A program made the position numbers and the translations under genes. The notes beneath the pieces are model-generated. The model was given only the letters and a program-made list of their open reading frames with translations. It made no database searches and was not told the DNA's origin. From Chromatiaceae bacterium (GTDB lineage: Bacteria; Pseudomonadota; Gammaproteobacteria; Chromatiales; Chromatiaceae), in NCBI GenBank assembly GCA_007693535.1, contig REDK01000122.1, positions 1-40,594 on the forward strand: a stretch of DNA of 40,594 nt, written 5' to 3'. The number at the start of each line of letters is the position of its first letter. Position 1 is the stretch's first letter. Below, one piece after another: positions 33,291 to 40,594 of the stretch.

Positions 33291-33660
33291 GGGAGTCGGC
33301 CGGGCAGTCGCTGTCCGATCCAGTGGATCGGGGGGAGGAAAGTCCGGGCTCCGCAGGGCAGGGTGCCAGGTAACGCCTGGGGGGCGCGAGCCTACGGAAA
33401 GTGCCACAGAAAACAGACCGCCAACCCCGCGTTAGCGGGCGGCAAGGGTGAAAAGGTGCGGTAAGAGCGCACCGCGCCCGTGGCAACACGTGGCGGCACG
33501 GTAAACCCCACCCGGAGCAAGACCAAATAGGGGAACGCGCGGCCTCGGTCGCGGCATGCGGCCCGCATGTGTTCCCGGGTAGGTCGCTTGAGGCGCACGG
33601 TGACGTGCGTCCCAGACGAATGACTGTCCCAGACAGAACCCGGCTTACAGGCTGACTCCC
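33291..33660 (+). ncRNA. rnpB: RNase P RNA, bacterial class A
   Basis: Catalytic RNA of RNase P, which makes tRNA 5' ends. Conserved blocks are in order: GGGGGAGGAAAGTCCGGGCTCC near 33331, a CCACAGAAA block near 33404, AAAAGGTGCGGTAAGAGCGCACCG, GGTAAACCCCACCCGGAGCAAGACCAAATAGG, and ACAGAACCCGGCTTA near the end. The ends pair: GGGAGTC at 33291 with GACTCCC at 33654-33660 (P1). The length of about 370 is normal. The 3' end is set by the P1 partner. Confidence 0.96.
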
Positions 33661-33672
33661 ACCCCTTCTCAC

Positions 33673-33700
33673 GCTGCCGGTGCGCGCGCGCCGTGGCAGC
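33673..33700 (+). terminator. Hairpin after rnpB
   Basis: Arms GCTGCC and GGCAGC enclose a GC-rich alternating segment that can extend the stem, 13 bases past the rnpB 3' end. No T-run follows directly; weak support as terminator. Confidence 0.35.
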
Positions 33701-33816
33701 CGGCCCTGTGAGCAAGGAGTCGACCCGGAACGACAGCGGAACCGCGGCGCTCGTCTTTCCGCTCTGTGACCCCACCTGCCTGTCTGTTGTCCATCACCAC
33801 TGCCCCGCTGCCCGCC

Positions 33817-34632
33817 ATGTCTGCCGACCCCGTCCACGATCTGCCGGTCCTGGCCGACCTGCTGCGCGAGGTCGCCAGCGACGAGATCCTCGCCCGCTTC
33901 GGTGCCGTTGCTAGTCAACACAAGGCCGATGGCAGCCTGGTGACCGCTGCCGATCTGGCCGTGCAGCAGCGCCTGGGCGACGCCCTGGCAGCGCGTTATC
34001 CCACCATCCCCTTGCTCGGCGAGGAGATGGAGCGCGCCGAGCAGGTGCGCCTGCTGGGGGCCGGTGATGCCGCCGTCTGGTGCCTGGACCCCCTTGACGG
34101 GACGAGCAACTTCGCCTGCGGCTATCCGGGGTTTGCGATCTCCCTGGCCTTGGTGCGCGGCGGCCGCGTCGACCTGGGGCTGGTGCTGGATCCGGTGCGA
34201 GATGACTGTTTCAGCGCCTGCCGCGGTGGCGGTGCGACCCTGAACGGTGCGCCCATCGCCCCGTTCGCACCGCATGACCGGCTGGGCGAGTGCATCGCCG
34301 CGGTCGATCTCAAGCGGGTCCCGCCGGCTCGGATCGCGGACCTGTTCGCCCCCGGGTCGTTCCGCTCACAACGCAACCTCGGCTCGGTCGCGCTGGACTG
34401 GTGCTGGCTCGCGGCCGGCCGTTTCCAGCTCTATTTACATGGCGGCCAGGGCCTGTGGGATTACGCCGCGGGGCGCCTGATTGCTCAGGAAGCGGGGGCC
34501 GCCTCGCACCTGTTCCCACGCGGCAGCGCGGTGCCGAGCGACGCCATCGATCTCGATAAGCGGGTGGCGGTGGGGGCGGCCACTCCGGCCCTGTTGACGC
34601 GCTGGCTGGCATTGATCCAGTTGCCCTTCTGA
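33817..34632 (+). CDS. Inositol monophosphatase family protein
   Basis: Mg2+-dependent phosphatase of the inositol-monophosphatase/FBPase fold; substrates vary (inositol phosphates, PAP, sugar phosphates). 271 residues from the ATG at 33817. The longer frame to 33766 is possible but less likely. Metal sites: LLGEEME, WCLDPLDGTSNFACGYPGFAISLAL (D91, D94) and the late HGGQGLWDYAAGRLIAQEAGA. Downstream of rnpB in the same direction, but with its own start. The exact substrate cannot be told. Confidence 0.88.
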   Translation: MSADPVHDLPVLADLLREVASDEILARFGAVASQHKADGSLVTAADLAVQQRLGDALAARYPTIPLLGEEMERAEQVRLLGAGDAAVWCLDPLDGTSNFACGYPGFAISLALVRGGRVDLGLVLDPVRDDCFSACRGGGATLNGAPIAPFAPHDRLGECIAAVDLKRVPPARIADLFAPGSFRSQRNLGSVALDWCWLAAGRFQLYLHGGQGLWDYAAGRLIAQEAGAASHLFPRGSAVPSDAIDLDKRVAVGAATPALLTRWLALIQLPF

Positions 34633-34720
34633 GCCTGAGGGCCCGACCCGAACGCCCGTACTGGCAGTCCGGCGCTGGCGCACTGCCATCCTGTCACTCC
34701 CAGCCGTTCTGGAGTTCCCC

Positions 34721-35164
34721 ATGACCGATCAGATCACCAACGAGGAAATGGACCTGGGCAGCGGCATCGCCGCCTTCGAGTCCAAGCAGTTCTCCCGCGC
34801 CGTCGGCCTGCTCGGCCCGCTGGCGGCGGCCGGCCATCCCGAGGCCCAGTACCGCATGGCCATCATGGCCCAGAACGGGCTCGGCATGGTCCCCAATCCG
34901 CTGCTGGCCTGGTCCTACATGAAGGCGGCGGCCGAGGCCGGGCTCGGACTCGCTCAGCATGGACTGGGCTTCATGTACATGGAGGGGGAGTGCACCGAGC
35001 AGAATCCGCAGAAGGCGGTGCATTGGTTCCGCCAGGCGGCCGAGCAAGGTCTGGCCGGCTCCCAGACCACCCTGGCGATGATGTACGAGGAGGGCCGGGG
35101 CGTGGAGCGCGACCTAGACGAGGCGCGCCGCTGGTATCGCCGGGCCGGGTTCGACGACAAATGA
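34721..35164 (+). CDS. Sel1-repeat (TPR-like) protein
   Basis: 147 residues made of helical Sel1-type repeats: AVGLLGPLAAAGHPEAQYRMAIMAQNGLG, AWSYMKAAAEAGLGLAQHGLGFMYMEG and AVHWFRQAAEQGLAGSQTTLAMMYEEGRGVERDLDEARRWYRRAG. Such repeats bind proteins. No signal peptide is seen, so it is probably cytoplasmic. It lies 88 bases after the inositol-monophosphatase gene in the same direction and may share its transcript. Target unknown. Confidence 0.88.
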   Translation: MTDQITNEEMDLGSGIAAFESKQFSRAVGLLGPLAAAGHPEAQYRMAIMAQNGLGMVPNPLLAWSYMKAAAEAGLGLAQHGLGFMYMEGECTEQNPQKAVHWFRQAAEQGLAGSQTTLAMMYEEGRGVERDLDEARRWYRRAGFDDK

Positions 35165-35487
35165 TCCCGGCGCAGCGCGGCCGCATCATTGACCACCCTG
35201 GCCAGGTGCCTATGATCTCGGTCCTGGCAAATCTGTTGCGTCTGCGCTAGCGTTTATATGCGGTGGGTCGAGCCAAGGCCAGACCCGCCCGCCCGATCCA
35301 CCCGTCCTGGCCAGTCGCGCTGCGGCGACTGCCACCGCGACCCCCTCCCCGCAGAGAGCCCCCAGGCAACGTCGGATCGCTGCCGGCATCCACGTCGACC
35401 CAGGTGCGGCCGCCAGCGCGGCCGGGACCGCCGCTGGTCCCGCGACGACGCGCTGTGGCCGGTGCAACCACTGGAGTATCCGACCCA
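35165..35487. other. Intergenic stretch
   Basis: About 323 bases between two plus-strand genes. A small inverted repeat, CGGGACC(6)GGTCCCG, lies at 35423-35442, and AT-richer GCGTTTATATGC near 35251-35262 could be a -10 region. No gene recognised. Confidence 0.4.
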
Positions 35488-35970
35488 ATGCCTGCCTTCC
35501 TGCACGGCCTCGTTGCCGCCGCCCTGTTAACCCTGGCCTCCGCCGCCGTTGCCGATAACGCTGCTGGTGGCACGTCTGCGCGCTTTCTGGTGAGCGAACT
35601 GGTGCCATTGCCGCATCCGATGCGCACCCTGCGGGCCGACCCACAGCGCTTCGGCGTCTCCGAAGAACAGCTGACGCGGCTACTGACCGAGGTCCGCGGC
35701 GTCTATGCGCCTCAGATTCATCCGCGTACCCAGCGCGCCTGGGCGCTGCAGCGCCAGATCAGCCGACGGGTCCTGGAGGACGGTGCCGGGCCCGCGGAGC
35801 TGCGTTCCCAACTCGATGAGCTGACCACTTTGAAGCGGGAGATCATCGAGTTACGGGTAGCGGCTCTGAACCAGTTCCGCGCTATCGTCTCCCCCGAGGT
35901 GTTCGCGACACTGGTCGCGACAGATGCCCCTGCCACGGATGCGATGGCGCAACGCCCACCGCGCGATTGA
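35488..35970 (+). CDS. Small periplasmic helical protein, CpxP/Spy-like candidate
   Basis: 160 residues from the ATG at 35488; signal peptide HGLVAAALLTLASAAVADN with a cut near residue 22. The mature part is helical: SARFLVSELVPLPHPMRTLRADPQRFGVSEEQLTRLLTEVRG and a long charged helix, QRQISRRVLEDGAGPAELRSQLDELTTLKREIIELRVAALNQFRAIVSPEVFATLV. The layout (secreted, helical, with a hydrophobic-charged heptad) resembles periplasmic chaperones of the CpxP/Spy/ZraP group, but no clear LTxxQ motif is present. Family uncertain. It is convergent with the TonB-dependent receptor gene (70-base gap). Confidence 0.65.
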   Translation: MPAFLHGLVAAALLTLASAAVADNAAGGTSARFLVSELVPLPHPMRTLRADPQRFGVSEEQLTRLLTEVRGVYAPQIHPRTQRAWALQRQISRRVLEDGAGPAELRSQLDELTTLKREIIELRVAALNQFRAIVSPEVFATLVATDAPATDAMAQRPPRD

Positions 35971-36040
35971 GCCCGCCGCCCGCGGATCAGCAGCCAGCGA
36001 TCCGCGGGGCCTGTTGACGACAGATTGAGTTGAGTGCAGG

Positions 36041-37960
36041 TCAAAAGGTCAGCGTGGCGCCGGCATAGAAGGTAGTCGGCTCGACCTGCACCACCCCGCC
36101 ACGTTCCACCCGCTCGTCGAGCAGGTTCTCGATCCCGGCGAACAACTCCAGCCCGCCACCAGCGCTGGTCCCGAGTCCCTTGCTGACCCGCGTCCCTACC
36201 GTGACATAGGATTGCTCGAAGCCATCGGCATAGCGCAGCTCACCGACGTAATCGACCCGGACGTTGGCCCGCAGGCGCCGCGGCGGATCTGCATAGCTCA
36301 GTTGCAGAAAGCCCTTGTAGGCTGGCTGCGCGCCGAATTCCTGGCCGGCCTGCCCGCTCTCGATATCCACCCAGGCCAGATTACCGGTGGCCGAAAAGCC
36401 GGCCGGCAGGGTCACGCCACCCTCCACCTCCACCCCCTGCCGCCGGGCATTGGCGACGTTGCGGAACTGGAACAGGTCGCGGCGCGCGTTGCCGCGCCCC
36501 TCGCTGCCGATGAAGACCGCCTCGATCAGGTCTTCGATGTCGTTGCGGAAGACGGTCAGGCTGCCGTAGCCGCGGCCGAATTCACCGGTCAGGCCGAGTT
36601 CGAAGCTGTTTGATGTCTCCGGCTGCAGATCAGTATTGGGCAGATAGACCTCGCGCCCGCGGCGGCGTAACGAGGTAACGAAGAGTTCGGTCAAGGAGGG
36701 GGCACGAAAGCCCTCGCCATAGGCGGCCTTGAGGCGCAGCCGATCGCTCAACGACCACACCAGCGCGGCACGCGGCGACCAATGCGCACCGAACTGGCCA
36801 TGATGGTCATAGCGCACCCCGAGGACGGCGTACAGGCTGTCGAACAGATCGATCTCGTTTTGCAGATAGACGCCACGGGTGGTCACCGCAGCCGTGGTCT
36901 GGTCGCGATCGACCCGATCCACCAGGCCATCCTCGCGCCACTGCCCGCCCAGGGTCACCAACTGGCGTTGCCCGAACCGCCCAGTATAGCGCAGATCGAC
37001 CTGGTCGACATCCTGCTCCAGGCGCCGGTCGCCACTAGCGGCAAAGGGCATAAAGCTGAGATTGCTGCTGTACTCGGAGCGATTGAGCAGCAGTTCCACC
37101 CGGTGGTCACCGGTCAGTGCCGCATCGTAGCGCAGGAAGTAACCCAGCCGGGACTCGTCGGCCTGCCGTTGCCGGTGCAGTTGCTCGAAGAGGCGATCAC
37201 CGCGATAGCGGTTTTCCAGGTATTCCAGCCCCCCGGCCAGATGGTGCCCGGGGGCCAGATCGAAGTGGAAGCGCCCGGCGGCGTTGCCGGCCTCCTCGCG
37301 ATCGCCGTCGTCGGGCAGGACCCCGCTCAGGTCCCAGGGGTTCTGCCGGTGCCATTCCCCACCCACCAGCACCCGCAGCGAGGACTCCACTGGCCCGCCA
37401 ACCTGCACCCCCAGCAGGCCCGCGCCGCCCTCGCCGCGGCGGTCGATCCCATACTGTGCGTCCACCTGGCCGGCGGTCGTGGGCGGCGGCTGGCGACTGA
37501 TGATATTGATCACGCCGCCGAGGGCATCGCTGCCATAGAGGGCCGAACTCGGCCCGCGCACGATCTCGATGCGCTCCACCATCGCGGTCGGCAACTGGCG
37601 CAGGTCGATCTGGTCGTTGAACCCGAGCGCCAGGCGTCGGCCATCGAGTAGGATCAGGCTATGTTTGCTGCGCGCGCCGCGGATGCTGGCCGCGACCACG
37701 CGGCCGGATTCACGCACCAGCGCGACCCCGGTGGCCGCCTCCAGCGCCTCGGCCACCGTGCGGGCGTTACGCTCGCGCATCTGCTGCGCGCTGATGACCT
37801 GCACCGAACCCGGGGCGTCCAGCGGGTTGGTCTCAGTCAGGGTTGCGCTGACCACCAGGGCATCCAGTTCCAGCGGCAAGTTCGGGTCGGCAGCGGCTGC
37901 CGTCGCGCCCAGCATGGGCAGGCAGGCGGCGAGCACCTGGGACAAAGGAATGTGCGACAT
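36041..37960 (-). CDS. TonB-dependent outer-membrane receptor
   Basis: Outer-membrane barrel importing iron chelates, cobalamin or similar with energy from TonB. 639 residues from the ATG at 37960 (GGAG 7 bases upstream; an upstream TTG is less likely). Signal peptide (LAACLPMLGATAAAADP), a TonB-box-like LDALVVSATL, a plug domain (GSVQVISAQQMRERNARTVAEALE, IRGARSKHSLILLDGRRL, ERIEIVRGPSSALYGSDALGGVINIISR) and a 22-strand barrel ending in an aromatic (GATLTF). The size and plug resemble CirA/BtuB-type receptors. A Fur-like site lies about 207 bases upstream, favouring iron. Substrate not determined. Confidence 0.92.
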   Translation of the reverse strand: MSHIPLSQVLAACLPMLGATAAAADPNLPLELDALVVSATLTETNPLDAPGSVQVISAQQMRERNARTVAEALEAATGVALVRESGRVVAASIRGARSKHSLILLDGRRLALGFNDQIDLRQLPTAMVERIEIVRGPSSALYGSDALGGVINIISRQPPPTTAGQVDAQYGIDRRGEGGAGLLGVQVGGPVESSLRVLVGGEWHRQNPWDLSGVLPDDGDREEAGNAAGRFHFDLAPGHHLAGGLEYLENRYRGDRLFEQLHRQRQADESRLGYFLRYDAALTGDHRVELLLNRSEYSSNLSFMPFAASGDRRLEQDVDQVDLRYTGRFGQRQLVTLGGQWREDGLVDRVDRDQTTAAVTTRGVYLQNEIDLFDSLYAVLGVRYDHHGQFGAHWSPRAALVWSLSDRLRLKAAYGEGFRAPSLTELFVTSLRRRGREVYLPNTDLQPETSNSFELGLTGEFGRGYGSLTVFRNDIEDLIEAVFIGSEGRGNARRDLFQFRNVANARRQGVEVEGGVTLPAGFSATGNLAWVDIESGQAGQEFGAQPAYKGFLQLSYADPPRRLRANVRVDYVGELRYADGFEQSYVTVGTRVSKGLGTSAGGGLELFAGIENLLDERVERGGVVQVEPTTFYAGATLTF

Positions 37961-38414
37961 CGCGTTCTCCAACCAGTCACGACTCGGGTTGCGAGGAGCG
38001 GTTCAGCCGTCTACTGCCGGTGCTGATGCGGCAGCAGTCGCACGGGATCGGGCAGGCCGGAAGGGCTCGCCTGACGCGGGCGACGGAGGAACCTCGACCG
38101 AGGCTGGCAGGAGCGGCGCGCGGGCCGCTGGCTGGCTGGGGCACAGGGACCGTGTGCCGGGCCTAGCATAAACGATTCTTATCCGCGATTGACCCTGGGA
38201 TGCCTCCCGTCGCCGCGGGCGCTATCCTCTACTATTGCCCGCGTTTGCCCCGACCTTGGTTGCCGCGGGGTGTCGTTCTCCCTCGATCGGCCAGTCCCTG
38301 CCCTGGAGCCCGCATGCCATCGCGCCTGTCGCTGTCTTTCCTGTTGTCCGCGGCGCCGCTGGCAGCGTCGGTCTCGTCATTCGCCGCAGGATCCGTGCGC
38401 GGCGGGCTGCGCTG
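37961..38414. other. Divergent promoter region of receptor and asparagine synthetase
   Basis: About 454 bases between the TonB receptor start (minus) and asnB start (plus). It holds the Fur-like dyad at 38167-38184 and a short leader-like frame at 38314-38415. No cobalamin riboswitch elements were found in the receptor's 5' region. Nothing else is recognised. Confidence 0.45.
38167..38184. promoter_or_regulatory. Fur-like binding site
   Basis: CATAAACGATTCTTATCC; on the minus strand GGATAAGAATCGTTTATG. The sequence has the near-palindromic AT-rich shape of Fur boxes (GATAA...TTATC type, with ACGATTCTTATC resembling many known sites). It lies 207 bases upstream of the TonB receptor and 231 before asnB, so it more likely controls the receptor. 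The match is partial. Confidence 0.5.
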
Positions 38415-38415
38415 A
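38314..38415 (+). other. Short leader-like open frame overlapping the asnB start
   Basis: ATG at 38314, 33 codons, stop TGA at 38413-38415 overlapping the asnB ATG by one base. The product PSRLSLSFLLSAAPLAASVSSFAAG looks like a small hydrophobic/signal-like peptide. The overlap could couple translation to asnB, but chance is likely; no Asn/Asp-rich attenuator pattern is present. Confidence 0.25.
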
Positions 38416-40262
38416 TGTGCGGCATCGCCGGTGTACTGCTGCGCGACGGGGCGCGCGCCGATCCCGGCCTGTTGGCAAGGATGGCGGCGGCGCTGGCCCA
38501 TCGCGGCCCGGACGATCGCGGAGTCTGGTGCCAGGGCCCGGTGGGGCTGGCACAGACACGGTTGTCGATTATCGGCCTCGACAGCGGCCATCAGCCCATG
38601 CTGTCCGCCGCCGGTGACCTGGCCCTGGTGGCCAATGGCGAGGTCTATAACTACCTAGAACTCAATGCTGCGCTGGCCCGCCAGGGCTGCGTGCCGCGCA
38701 CCGGGTCGGACTCGGAGGTCATCCTCAATGCCTATGCCCACTATGGACTGGGGTTCCTAACCGCCCTGCGCGGCATGTATGCCTTCGCCCTGTACGATGC
38801 CCGTGCCGGGCGCCTGATCCTCGGCCGCGATCGCCTCGGTATCAAACCCCTGTTCTATACCCGCCTGCCTCAGGGCATCGCCTTCGCCTCGGAACTCAAG
38901 GCCTTGCTGCCAGCTCTGCCGGGGGCGCCAGAGATCGATCCGGCCGCGTTGCGCCAATTCCTGCAGCATCAGTTCGTGGCCGGTGCGGGTAGTATCCTGC
39001 AGGGTATCCAGCGCGTACCGCCCGGCACCGCCCTGATCATCGACCGGCGCCTGCGCAGCGAGCTGCGCCGCTATTGGTCGGCGCTCGATGTCCAGCCGCG
39101 CCAGTTGACCGCTGCCGAGGCGCTGGAAGAACTCGACGCCCTGCTCGGGCAGGTCATGCGCGAGCATCTGCGCGCCGATGTGCCGTTCGGGCTGTTCTTG
39201 TCCGGTGGCCTCGATTCGGCGGTGCTGGCGGCGCTGCTTGCCAGTCACGAGGCGGGCCGGATCCAGGCCTTCTCGGTCGGCTATGCCGACGAGCGTTCCG
39301 ACGAGTTGACGGCGGCGGCGGGGGTGGCGGCGCACCTGGGGCTGCAGCACCGCCCGCTGCGCCTGGACCTGAGACAGGTCATGGCGCGACTGCCGCTGAC
39401 GGTCTGGGCCGCCGATGAACTGATGCGCGACTACGCCTGCCTGCCGACCGCGGTGCTTGCCGAGACCGCCGCCGCTGGGCTCAAGGTGGTGTTCTGCGGC
39501 GAGGGCGGCGACGAGGTATTCGCCGGCTATGGCCGCTACCGGCCGCCGCCGCTGGAGCGCTGGTTCAAGACCCTGCGCCACCCTGGCAGCGGCGGCTTTC
39601 GCACCCGCGGTCAATGGCCCCGGGGCTGGGTACGGCGCCTGTTCGGGCCGGATCTGCGCAGGGTTCAGGAAGCAGATCGCACCCCTTTCGTCGCTGCCTG
39701 GCGAGCCACCCCTAGGGACTGGAGCGACCTGCAGCGGCGCCAATACACCGATCTGGTCACCGCGTTGCCGGACAACCTACTGGTCAAGACCGATCGCATG
39801 TTGATGGCCTTTGGCCTGGAGGGACGGGTGCCCTTCTTGGATCACCGGCTGCTGGAGTTCGGCCTGGCCTTGCCGGACCGGCTCAAGGTGGTGCCTGCCG
39901 ACCGCGCCGCAGGGACGCCGGCCGCAGGTAAATGGCTTCTTCGTCAATGGGTTGCCACGCGGCTGCCGCCCGCCCATCTGCGCCGTCCCAAGCAGGGCTT
40001 CCATGTGCCGGTGGATGTCTGGTTGCAGGGCGACGTGGCCCTGCGCGTGGGCGCCGCACTGGGGCGCAACCAGGGCATCCGCCACTGGTTTCGGGCGGCG
40101 GCCATCCCGGCCCTGGCACGCGCCCGCGGTGCCGGGCGCGGCAATGCCCGCGTCCTGTTCGGGCTGCTGCAGTTCGCGATCTGGCACCGGCTGTTCATCG
40201 AACAGCCGGGCCGGCGACCGGGTCCGCAGGAAGATCCGCTGGAGTGGATCGCCAGCGACTGA
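38415..40262 (+). CDS. asnB: Glutamine-hydrolysing asparagine synthetase (AsnB)
   Basis: Makes asparagine from aspartate with glutamine and ATP; cytoplasmic. 615 residues. MCGIAGV gives the class-II amidotransferase Cys nucleophile directly after the initiator Met, which fixes the start at 38415 (a longer open frame would bury it). GATase motifs: LAHRGPDDRGVW, LVANGEVYNYLEL and GLGFLTALRGMYAFALYD. ATP-PPase SGGLDS is at 263-268, then VVFCGEGGDEVFAGYGRY and the late GLEGRVPFLDHRLLEFGLALP. A good match to AsnB, and also to related AsnB-like enzymes of polysaccharide/exosortase loci; no such loci are visible here. Confidence 0.93.
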   Translation: MCGIAGVLLRDGARADPGLLARMAAALAHRGPDDRGVWCQGPVGLAQTRLSIIGLDSGHQPMLSAAGDLALVANGEVYNYLELNAALARQGCVPRTGSDSEVILNAYAHYGLGFLTALRGMYAFALYDARAGRLILGRDRLGIKPLFYTRLPQGIAFASELKALLPALPGAPEIDPAALRQFLQHQFVAGAGSILQGIQRVPPGTALIIDRRLRSELRRYWSALDVQPRQLTAAEALEELDALLGQVMREHLRADVPFGLFLSGGLDSAVLAALLASHEAGRIQAFSVGYADERSDELTAAAGVAAHLGLQHRPLRLDLRQVMARLPLTVWAADELMRDYACLPTAVLAETAAAGLKVVFCGEGGDEVFAGYGRYRPPPLERWFKTLRHPGSGGFRTRGQWPRGWVRRLFGPDLRRVQEADRTPFVAAWRATPRDWSDLQRRQYTDLVTALPDNLLVKTDRMLMAFGLEGRVPFLDHRLLEFGLALPDRLKVVPADRAAGTPAAGKWLLRQWVATRLPPAHLRRPKQGFHVPVDVWLQGDVALRVGAALGRNQGIRHWFRAAAIPALARARGAGRGNARVLFGLLQFAIWHRLFIEQPGRRPGPQEDPLEWIASD

Positions 40263-40447
40263 CCAGCGGGGGTTGTTCGGCCTCCGCCATGGCTAGAGAC
40301 AAGGCCGCGCAACGCCGTGCTGCCGCCGCCGGTCAGGGTGCCGGTGCGATCGCGATTGGGGATGACCCGGTGCGCGGCAAGCCTCGCCGTTCCGGGGCGG
40401 GGAAGGATAGCGCGGGGTGCGTATTCAGGACCGCGGCCGGTCCCGTC

Positions 40448-40594
40448 TTAGTGCGGAGTCTGCTGCTGTTCGATGTACTGGCGCACGATGGCAATCGGGG
40501 CACCACCGCAGGAGGCGGCGAAGTAGGAAGGCCACAGGACAAGGCCCGCGTCCAGCGCCTGCATATCCGTATCGGCAACGCCCGGCGCGACTAC
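40448..40594 (-). CDS. IS200/IS605-type transposase (TnpA) C-terminus, cut by window edge
   Basis: The visible 48 codons end at TAA 40448-40450. The segment LWPSYFAASCGGAPIAIVRQYIEQQQTPH is the typical C-terminus of IS200/IS605-family Y1 transposases. The N-terminal side, with the catalytic Tyr and HUH motif, lies beyond the window. The part just before (VADTDMQALDAGLVL) is less typical, so the gene could already be degenerate. The IS end should lie between 40263 and 40447, but no convincing hairpin end was found. Confidence 0.6.
   Translation of the reverse strand, partial: VVAPGVADTDMQALDAGLVLWPSYFAASCGGAPIAIVRQYIEQQQTPH

Noticed and set aside
37961-38165. Cobalamin riboswitch ahead of the TonB receptor
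   Set aside because: The conserved GCCACTG-type and AGTCAGGA-type boxes are absent.
1-40594. CRISPR arrays and tRNA genes
   Set aside because: No regularly spaced repeats and no tRNA cloverleaf sequence were noticed on either strand; a covariance-model scan was not possible.

Overview
The window is GC-rich DNA, probably from a purple sulfur bacterium (Gammaproteobacteria, Chromatiales/Chromatiaceae-like). This rests on bchI-bchD magnesium chelatase genes (bacteriochlorophyll synthesis), a complete cytochrome bc1 operon (petABC) followed by sspA-sspB (a beta/gammaproteobacterial arrangement), a menaquinone pair menF-menD, a DUF3301 protein and a class A RNase P RNA. The exact genus cannot be read from the sequence. 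No tRNA, 5S/16S/23S rRNA or CRISPR array was seen.

Layout. 1-4.2 kb: minus-strand bchI-bchD (bchD runs off the left edge) and an aldehyde dehydrogenase. 4.5-9.1 kb: a plus-strand accessory region with a decayed membrane-protein gene, then a tight three-gene cassette (small HEPN-like helical protein, ParA/MinD-like ATPase, second P-loop ATPase). This cassette is the best candidate for an undescribed system. 9.3-13.7 kb: a GH13 glycosidase, a PlcP/LpxH-like metallophosphoesterase with a possible Pho box, an orphan OppF-type ABC ATPase, and a mipA/ompV gene with one in-frame stop. 13.8-18.7 kb: minus-strand SOUL heme-binding protein, alpha/beta hydrolase, menF and menD. 18.9-26.2 kb: a diheme cytochrome c, a type IV pilin, a DUF3611 membrane protein, and a large fusion of a DUF599-like membrane domain with a P-type ATPase whose usual cation-site residues are changed, followed by a DUF3301 protein. 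26.3-33 kb: sspB, sspA, petC, petB, petA, a Nif3-like protein and a frameshifted Fic gene, all on the minus strand. 33.3-40.6 kb: rnpB, an inositol-monophosphatase-family enzyme, a Sel1-repeat protein, a small periplasmic protein, a TonB-dependent receptor with a Fur-like site upstream, an asparagine synthetase, and the tail of an IS200/IS605-type transposase at the right edge.

How it fits together. BchI/BchD put Mg2+ into protoporphyrin IX, the bc1 complex carries cyclic and respiratory electron flow, and MenF/MenD begin menaquinone synthesis, so much of the window serves photosynthetic and anaerobic energy metabolism. SspA and SspB handle stress and ClpXP delivery. Three genes carry visible lesions (the 4.5 kb membrane protein, mipA and fic), and a transposase fragment lies at the edge, so parts of the window are in flux. 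All family calls come from reading motifs; no database search was run.
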